From: an uncultured Rikenellaceae bacterium
GTDB lineage: Bacteria > Bacteroidota > Bacteroidia > Bacteroidales > Rikenellaceae
DNA: 12,067 nt
Direction of reading: 5' to 3'
Assembly: GCA_947038135.1 (NCBI GenBank)
Contig: CAMQVM010000025.1
Span: forward strand, 1 to 12,067
In this document: one piece after another, positions 8,601 to 12,067 of the stretch
Position numbering within the stretch: position 1 is the stretch's first letter
Layout: each line of letters opens with the position of its first letter
The notes under the pieces: generated by a model
What the model saw: the letters and a program-made list of their open reading frames with translations, nothing else
Database searches by the model: none
What the model was told of the DNA's origin: nothing
Position numbers and translations under genes: made by a program

Positions 8601-9832
8601 TGCTACTAGAAGATACAGGCACTCTTGTTGGCGTATCAGTCGTACCCAATAAAGAGATCCCTGAAGATGTAAACATAGTGTACTTTCCAATTAACCCTGC
8701 CTACATAAAAAACGGATGCCTAGATGGAAGAATCGGTTTACAACAAGACACCGAGTCTACTAGCCAAAGTTACTTCAAACCTAAGGAGGCTTATGCCTTG
8801 AAGAAAAAGATTGAGCGTGAAGAAGAGAGCCTGCAAAGTAGCTATACTCAGTTCAACGCAGCAAAAAAAGGGAAAAGCCACGATGAAAACCTTAGCAGTG
8901 TAATCGACAACAACCTGTTGCACGAATGGAAGACCAACACACCTAAAAAAGATATGGTAAACACATATGTTTGGACTGCAGCAGGCGGATTATACAGTGA
9001 GCAGAAAGATTATGTATCTGAGTTAAGCGAATCACAAAGCGGAAACTATGATTTCAATTTGAATCTTGGATTCAACTTTAGCTTGACAGCAATTGTTGCT
9101 GGACCCGGACTCTGGAATGAGACATCATTACTAGAGGGAACTCACTTTTCTGTAACCGTAGAGAAGCAAAAAGAGAAAGGCTCTGCCCTTAACCTTGAAA
9201 TAAATGCTGACCCTGAAGGGCTGCTCAGCAAGTATACGGGCGATCCAGATCCACTTCGGTATTACAGCACAGCACCAGAACCTGGTAAAGTAGACAATTA
9301 CCGTTTTATGACATTTTATCTCTCACCAAAAGAAGACAACTTTACCCATTTCTTTGATAACGTGGTAGATCCGTTGTGGCTAAACACTTCTAACGACTCG
9401 CGTGCCATATTACTAAGAGAAGCAAAAAACAATTCGAATCATGCGTGGAGAGTAATGCACCGTGTGACATTCGTAAGCCGTATACCACCTGAATATCAGT
9501 CTTTTCCACTTGAAAGCCAGACTGTAGATACTAACCCACCAGTTAATATTCTTGCAAACATCTTCATACTCGATTTGGTGAAAGAGCGTATTACTTCTAT
9601 AAATAGTGTCGATACTCCCGCTGCTGTAGCCATCGGAGAAGCTGTAAAGGAGGTATTTTACAAAGATTTGGTTGACCTTATTCCATGGTGGAAGAGTTTT
9701 CAGGAGAAGGCAAAGGTCGAAAATTCAGAAGAGTATAATTTATTAAATTCGTTGATTTTTGATGCAATTCAATATGTTTCTAATTATTATAAAGTAACAG
9801 AAGGAAAGATGATTGGTTTTATGAAGTATTAA
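2612..9832 (+). CDS. Giant multi-LamG (concanavalin-A-like) protein, 2406 residues
   Basis: An in-frame TAA at 2597-2599 makes ATG 2612 the first possible start. There is no signal peptide or membrane anchor. Residues about 10-310 are beta-rich and possibly propeller-like. Residues 333-550 form a LamG jelly-roll, with W426, a YINGKEQ strand near 440, DEVRIW at 481-486, and a closing YWKLSEG strand. Residues about 555-1035 are beta-rich and unrecognised. Residues about 1036-1745 form a composite of three LamG folds, one apparently split by the other two; DELRIW at 1678-1683 and YWRF near W1711 belong to the outer one. Residues 1750-2406 are unrecognised. They contain a GYIEGAPPIPSEN segment at about 1837-1849, long Ser/Thr-rich alternating strands near 1894-1950, a charged helical stretch at 2063-2102, a Gly/Phe-rich beta stretch near 2138-2168, HAWRVMHRVTFVSRIPPEY from 2277, and a helical C-terminus. 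LamG folds commonly bind glycans or proteins. An adhesin, fibre or toxin-like particle protein is plausible but unproven. Confidence 0.9.
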   Translation: MNNSFTDSPVSINHQGKAIYFSASIDSDNTTVIYKYNILNLTVNSPDDNGWQGKLTLNFPEEMTMMGINILRVPQAINTTNYFQVVTDQEHIYLIRSHENTLYLNRYLMVQKEKSDLQANAQFELQPAWEVRYQRSCKPDSPLSNKDTQSFLKLNGENFVEPIYMLSLGTNSGLLTHGNGKFSVKLLPTGAQGELRWQFILVNDKDGCLYSYSFTRGENGWISLENVQFSKDKSVLLPNRILRLTHEGKNFDAQGIPETTVYNKQETVKTADNDRLQMQRSYRFLLTVQGKSASGKTSLATIDSAISKDGIPAFYDGGGDPLNLELGAIQPAGFGLYFDNMSYMTIPSKETQLILNSSFTIQLWINPQESNKENCYILGPGLGVDEKEYPPVLWITNKYKIGMGFGNGKTFLRTQTENNVLVNDKWNNVAVTFNQGEYKVYINGKEQPLSLKGDIFKDQHPTTKPITRIGSELGSFCGELDEVRIWKGDQLAKVKEYLYKELPKKETDNNQLLAYWKLSEGIGTQAHSSASAYSHHDATLEGPTWKNSSCPSAPSTFNTLIDNQGLTIEAGLLSTETSNPQSFDLFGDMQIGTRPHLLSSYDGMIHLYYQGAKQQLLAAQYNTNIARAVTSLNWGAGDPLNNNHLHGTILFASRQPGTIMNNSSAIIKKTEENSYSLQLSDGLDAVEKWQGVLPRIDYILSVVGGQYVTNPADIKSQEDKVVFYDESGIYNIAFIRMGNQWLERYMLYISNQTDSFVVQTISIEAETTINYLSVKITGLIDTQNPQAGTFISGWKNVPSDASLFTAVLNGTSDNYDYTIRANRYPDSTPMYNLQAGLFKLLVVVPNLQTTLKEFAITPSINHAEAYCDVKIVLETGSERLTGIWKKVDRKLMQFIDTIKNSQSQTEKQIASYLFFNYSNQSTETTIDNTAQNMPQMANLYSLCSFFTVVNMGVENSVETHTLQLKTTQGLGTAGWTKTVRKQQATAQHKGSAIFAAYLSNQPDNGYPATILTDSKGEQTGVLQQVGQDGGWRVSPPGNAIRISNSRSGIEVPTAEATTTLTASNGLTIESWANVHHPETGQNTYSRIIHANLGEDQNSFRYMMGCINTLSLTFLQKTQLQVEDSRNTESAKRLFQGSTYTVQFYVKPFLNSLQDQAGRLYLKSMTNGSQYEELQITHDGALIFVTNCNNKQHKHCLGTKLTSKEWSMISVVRNGDNWNFYINGQPDKNSNLTLSGYAVNESYSLKIGGNVNTYALEMEMNLFTVWNDAFTCKDILDLYQKAVAPNAIGLMLRWGMDTDVENNKMINSATATEGLYNTTITGSHFWEYGGLFCRAYAAVHNSAVQTRDAVIAGDAWHHIAAVYTPQHGVELKNENYADCGNNTLLNGENEISVEAWFISHDKENHQRVICSKFGKDTENQSHEFGITKDNYPYFTICLSGIGSYEDKAVDKNKLFTVKGYNKIAINKEYYMVATAQLNEKTEEIIFSNGTRGTMTYFLMEMHIYINGELAGTLYDPTKKIYPQRKVCIVSSNAALNIGRTKPDSTEDREHAYFYGKLSDLYLWNKVLSAQEIKDHYSSHISDRDQLNGIIACWSFEKQEGRVAYDKKGDNNATFRDSDMWIFYHDNANLVLYVDGREDILESCDNSDFGGFEPKLKQCTIGNMYNRDKAFLYPFLGIIDELRIWNKPRTQEQITDNMERQLSGAESNMVGYWRFDAGSGKIVTDYSTNGNNGKFVSINNTELPEWVLSDSPVSNEASVVLNALGGLPTSKQAIINGSPSVIEYSDSQYDSVGNLFSVLKRAYIYKTTDGVMRLTTGYKVGDLQMVYLGQIQMKPSLIGYIEGAPPIPSENMTRPYYQSPLLYSSYNNVTSVKLMQEKTDKVTFRGERNSSSQTNFAFQIGAGVSKEFTAGQFLLSKEAEIETKLTVTTNINLEENETNGKSISSSLHTAENHLMYNCGDWEAPDDKGGYFLQSGERRFIPNNEGYALVKSGSADMYTLLLEDTGTLVGVSVVPNKEIPEDVNIVYFPINPAYIKNGCLDGRIGLQQDTESTSQSYFKPKEAYALKKKIEREEESLQSSYTQFNAAKKGKSHDENLSSVIDNNLLHEWKTNTPKKDMVNTYVWTAAGGLYSEQKDYVSELSESQSGNYDFNLNLGFNFSLTAIVAGPGLWNETSLLEGTHFSVTVEKQKEKGSALNLEINADPEGLLSKYTGDPDPLRYYSTAPEPGKVDNYRFMTFYLSPKEDNFTHFFDNVVDPLWLNTSNDSRAILLREAKNNSNHAWRVMHRVTFVSRIPPEYQSFPLESQTVDTNPPVNILANIFILDLVKERITSINSVDTPAAVAIGEAVKEVFYKDLVDLIPWWKSFQEKAKVENSEEYNLLNSLIFDAIQYVSNYYKVTEGKMIGFMKY

Positions 9833-9859
9833 GTATAAGAGAGTAATTTATCTAGTTGT

Positions 9860-9909
9860 AGGAGTCTGTATAATATTCATATCAAGTGAATATTATACAG
9901 ACTCCTTTT
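9860..9909 (+). terminator. Intrinsic terminator of the collar/LamG operon
   Basis: A perfect 20-base inverted repeat (arms 9860-9879 and 9887-9906, loop TATCAAG at 9880-9886) is followed at once by T-rich sequence (the last arm base plus TTT, then A). It lies 27 bases after the stop of the giant gene. The opposite strand has no T-run after the stem, so it terminates plus-strand transcription. A 20-base-pair stem without a mismatch is long for a terminator. Confidence 0.85.
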
Positions 9910-10089
9910 AATATTATATTTTTGAGACCATTGATGAAATTTAAAGAATTTAGGTTTAGTATAAAAGAAGCATTCTTTAGTATGCAACTGAATCTTAACT
10001 CTAAAAATAATACAACTTATTACAGTTTTGTAACAACCTTATAACAAATGTACTAGCTATAATATTTTAGATTATAACGCAGAGGCTAA
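9910..10089. other. AT-rich spacer without a convincing gene
   Basis: The stretch between the two terminators in this 388-base convergent intergenic region is strongly AT-rich. It holds a weak 6-base stem (AAAGAA-GCA-TTCTTT, 9964-9978) and an open frame of only 36 codons (9934-10044, plus strand). I see no RNA gene, repeat array or attachment site. A TAnnTTTG-like string (TATTTTTG, 9917-9924) lies just before the short frame, but no partner -33 element is evident. Confidence 0.5.
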
Positions 10090-10137
10090 AATAATAAAAT
10101 AAGCACAAAAAATAATTTTTGTGCTTGTTTTATTATT
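10090..10137. terminator. Bidirectional terminator between the convergent LamG and fimbrillin-like genes
   Basis: The arms 10090-10111 and 10116-10137 pair over 22 positions around an ATAA loop, with a single non-Watson-Crick pair (T10100 with G10127, a G·U on the plus strand). The core is AAGCACAAAAA/TTTTTGTGCTT. The flanks are A-rich on the left and T-rich on the right, so either transcript gets a stem followed by U-rich sequence. It lies 83 bases beyond the stop of the minus-strand gene and therefore mainly serves that gene, with a backup role for the plus-strand operon. Confidence 0.8.
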
Positions 10138-10220
10138 GGACTGTCAATTATATACTAGATGTTAGATGCTGCTAGGCGGTATTGTATAAACTTCGGTCTT
10201 TAAGAAGCTTTAGAAACTAC

Positions 10221-12067
10221 CTACGAATTAGACTGAACACATCGAGTAGGGCCACCATATTGTACGGTATCGTGCTCCATTCTGCTACTATACGTATCGA
10301 CATAGAAGTTATATGCACTGCCCCCACTATGTGAGCTACTCCAAACATCACTACTTACTCTTGTTGGCATCGAAGAGTAACCAGATAAACAAATAAGCAC
10401 CCCACTATATTTTAAAGATGGCTGATCAGGAGCAGTATATGCTTCTGTCGAAAGTAATAATACTCTGTATTTACTATGTCTAACTTGATTTAGCATATCA
10501 ATAATTTCGCCACCTGAACTTGTTCCCGATGGCAGACGCCATGTACCACTACCCAAGTTTAAGTTTGCACAAGCTACGTGCGCATCAGCCATATCATATG
10601 CAGGAGTATGAGCATAGTATTGACCTGCTATTGCAGCAATAGAAGGATCTTGTGGACCCCAATTATTCCATTCCCCTCCTCTTGAACCAGCCATATAGTT
10701 GGGGTGACCTATTTGATTCGTCATATATTTATTTGCCACTTCGTAACCATCTGAAGGCATCTTCGCCCCAGGACTGCGGTCTGCAACCTTGAATCCATTT
10801 ATCTGAATACTATAATTATCTACTTTCGTCGGCAACTTACAACTCGTTGTAATCGTTAATGGCAACTCTAAAGAAAAAGATGCCCCCCATGCAGTCATTC
10901 CACTAACTTTTAGAACACCCTCAATATTTGGATCTCCTGGTGCTGTACGAAAAGGGTGAAAGTAAGCAACATTACCTGTTACACCTAAAGTCATTCCTTT
11001 ATCTATATTCCACCCTGATAATGTAGGTGTAGTGCTAATGGATTTTGCAACAGACAACACCCCATTCCAATATTGATTAAAACTACTCTCTACACTCTTT
11101 ATTGTATAGTTAGATTTGCTAATACCAAATAACTCATGCACATCATAACCATTTAAAACTGTTTGATTTGGGCGACCAGCAGATGGGCAAAAACCATCAG
11201 CAGCAACTGAAGTTATAGTATGCTTAACAGTAATTACACCACTAGTATAAAAAATGTTTCCCATAGTGATAGTATATCTAAATGTAACTACACCTTCGCC
11301 TTTTACGGCTATATCCACCCCTTTGATATCCTTACCTAACTTGGCAGGCACACCAGCAAGCTCTACTAAAGCTGTTCCACTAGTCGTTGTGACATCTTGC
11401 AATTTTATATCTATATCAGTCAAACCAGTAATTGGGGCATTTATTGATGTTACTCGGTTGATTTTTGCTATTTCTACTACTGAAACGACAGGGCTAGAGG
11501 CAGTAAACTCACTGCTCGGCTGATTTACATTTAATACATATTGACCATTACTTACTACCGTTGTACCCTCGTCTTCAACCACAATATCGAATTGCACATT
11601 ACTAGCTGGGTTGTTTAATGCCTCAGTAGCTGAGGTATAACCTTTTTCACTCACTTCACGAACTTTTACTGTATAGTGATAATTGTTTATAATATCAAGA
11701 TAGGTTTTTGTGTTTTGATCATATAGATCTAAACGATGATAAGTTGCACCTGCACCAGTTTCATTCTTCATTATCATCGCTATACGCTTAGTTGATGACG
11801 TTTTGTTGTCGAGGGGTGTTGGCGTTACGCCTATTGATTTCACCGAGTATGGATAGGCAAAAATATAATTGGCTCCTGTATAATTATCATTTGCAGTAGT
11901 TAAATATTGTGATGTTGGTTGATTTATTTCGGTGGCATCAATAATCTCAGCGATAGGATTTGTTAGTGTTGCACCTACATCTGCTCCGTTGATATTTCCT
12001 ACATCTGACAATTGATACAATTTATATGTTGTATTTTCGACTTTATAACTAACACCATCACTTCCTG
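10221..12067 (-). CDS. Fimbrillin-like surface protein with lectin-like C-terminal tip (5' end outside window)
   Basis: About 614 residues are visible. The frame stays open through the right edge, so the start is missing; a TTG at 12018-12020 is an internal Leu codon, not a start. The N-terminal visible part (about 12000-11560) resembles the Bacteroidota fimbrillin/Mfa-like beta-sandwich, with the pattern RIAMIMK, then YHRLDLYD, then YLDIINNYHYTVKV and GYTSATEALNNP. Middle beta domains follow. The C-terminal part (about 10600-10224) carries GTWRLPSG, DVWSSS and a final GGPTRCV. This is the arrangement of the C-type-lectin-like FISUMP/DUF1566-type domains often found at the tips of Bacteroidota fimbriae. 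By family, the protein would be a lipoprotein or exported pilin-like adhesin; the signal peptide would lie outside the window. It converges on the LamG operon and is probably an independent unit. The exact family, major subunit or tip adhesin, is uncertain. Confidence 0.8.
   Translation of the reverse strand, partial: GSDGVSYKVENTTYKLYQLSDVGNINGADVGATLTNPIAEIIDATEINQPTSQYLTTANDNYTGANYIFAYPYSVKSIGVTPTPLDNKTSSTKRIAMIMKNETGAGATYHRLDLYDQNTKTYLDIINNYHYTVKVREVSEKGYTSATEALNNPASNVQFDIVVEDEGTTVVSNGQYVLNVNQPSSEFTASSPVVSVVEIAKINRVTSINAPITGLTDIDIKLQDVTTTSGTALVELAGVPAKLGKDIKGVDIAVKGEGVVTFRYTITMGNIFYTSGVITVKHTITSVAADGFCPSAGRPNQTVLNGYDVHELFGISKSNYTIKSVESSFNQYWNGVLSVAKSISTTPTLSGWNIDKGMTLGVTGNVAYFHPFRTAPGDPNIEGVLKVSGMTAWGASFSLELPLTITTSCKLPTKVDNYSIQINGFKVADRSPGAKMPSDGYEVANKYMTNQIGHPNYMAGSRGGEWNNWGPQDPSIAAIAGQYYAHTPAYDMADAHVACANLNLGSGTWRLPSGTSSGGEIIDMLNQVRHSKYRVLLLSTEAYTAPDQPSLKYSGVLICLSGYSSMPTRVSSDVWSSSHSGGSAYNFYVDTYSSRMEHDTVQYGGPTRCVQSNS

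Noticed and set aside
9934..10044. Short 36-codon open frame after the operon terminator
   Set aside because: It is too short to judge, has no recognisable motif and no convincing promoter spacing. In such AT-rich DNA a frame of this length is expected by chance.
12018..12020. TTG as the start codon of the fimbrillin-like gene
   Set aside because: The frame continues without a stop to the right edge and encodes plausible beta-strand sequence, so the gene is simply cut by the window.

Overview
The window looks like a member of the Bacteroidota, most likely order Bacteroidales. Three things suggest this: low GC content, A/T-rich leaders without clear Shine-Dalgarno sequences before every start codon, and a FimA/Mfa-like fimbrillin-family protein on the minus strand at the right edge. 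Genus cannot be settled from the sequence.

Layout: (1) Positions 1-225 are non-coding and hold a dense chain of six inverted repeats (5-137), then an A/T-rich leader. (2) Positions 226-9832 are a plus-strand cluster of four genes: a 215-residue orphan; a 357-residue protein made of two tandem phage tail-collar modules; a 155-residue single tail-collar protein; and, after a 142-base gap with a strong strand-specific RNA hairpin, a giant 2406-residue protein. The giant has LamG/concanavalin-A-like jelly-roll domains and a long unrecognised C-terminal region. (3) Positions 9833-10220 are a convergent intergenic region with two very long hairpin terminators. (4) From 10221 to the right edge, a minus-strand fimbrillin-like surface protein with a lectin-like C-terminal tip runs out of the window; its start is not present.

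Biology: none of the cluster products whose N-terminus is visible carries an evident signal peptide, and the giant has no evident sorting tail. Collar domains are receptor-binding parts of phage tail fibres and also occur in phage-derived particles such as extracellular contractile injection systems and in MdpB-like proteins. LamG folds commonly bind glycans or proteins. The working hypothesis is a fibre/adhesin or effector module for particle-based delivery, or an orphan relative of one. No tube, sheath, baseplate, ATPase, capsid, integrase or lysis gene lies in the window, so this rests on the flanks.

The strongest new observation is in the giant protein. One LamG domain (about residues 1036-1745) appears to be split twice by two further complete LamG domains inserted in its loops.
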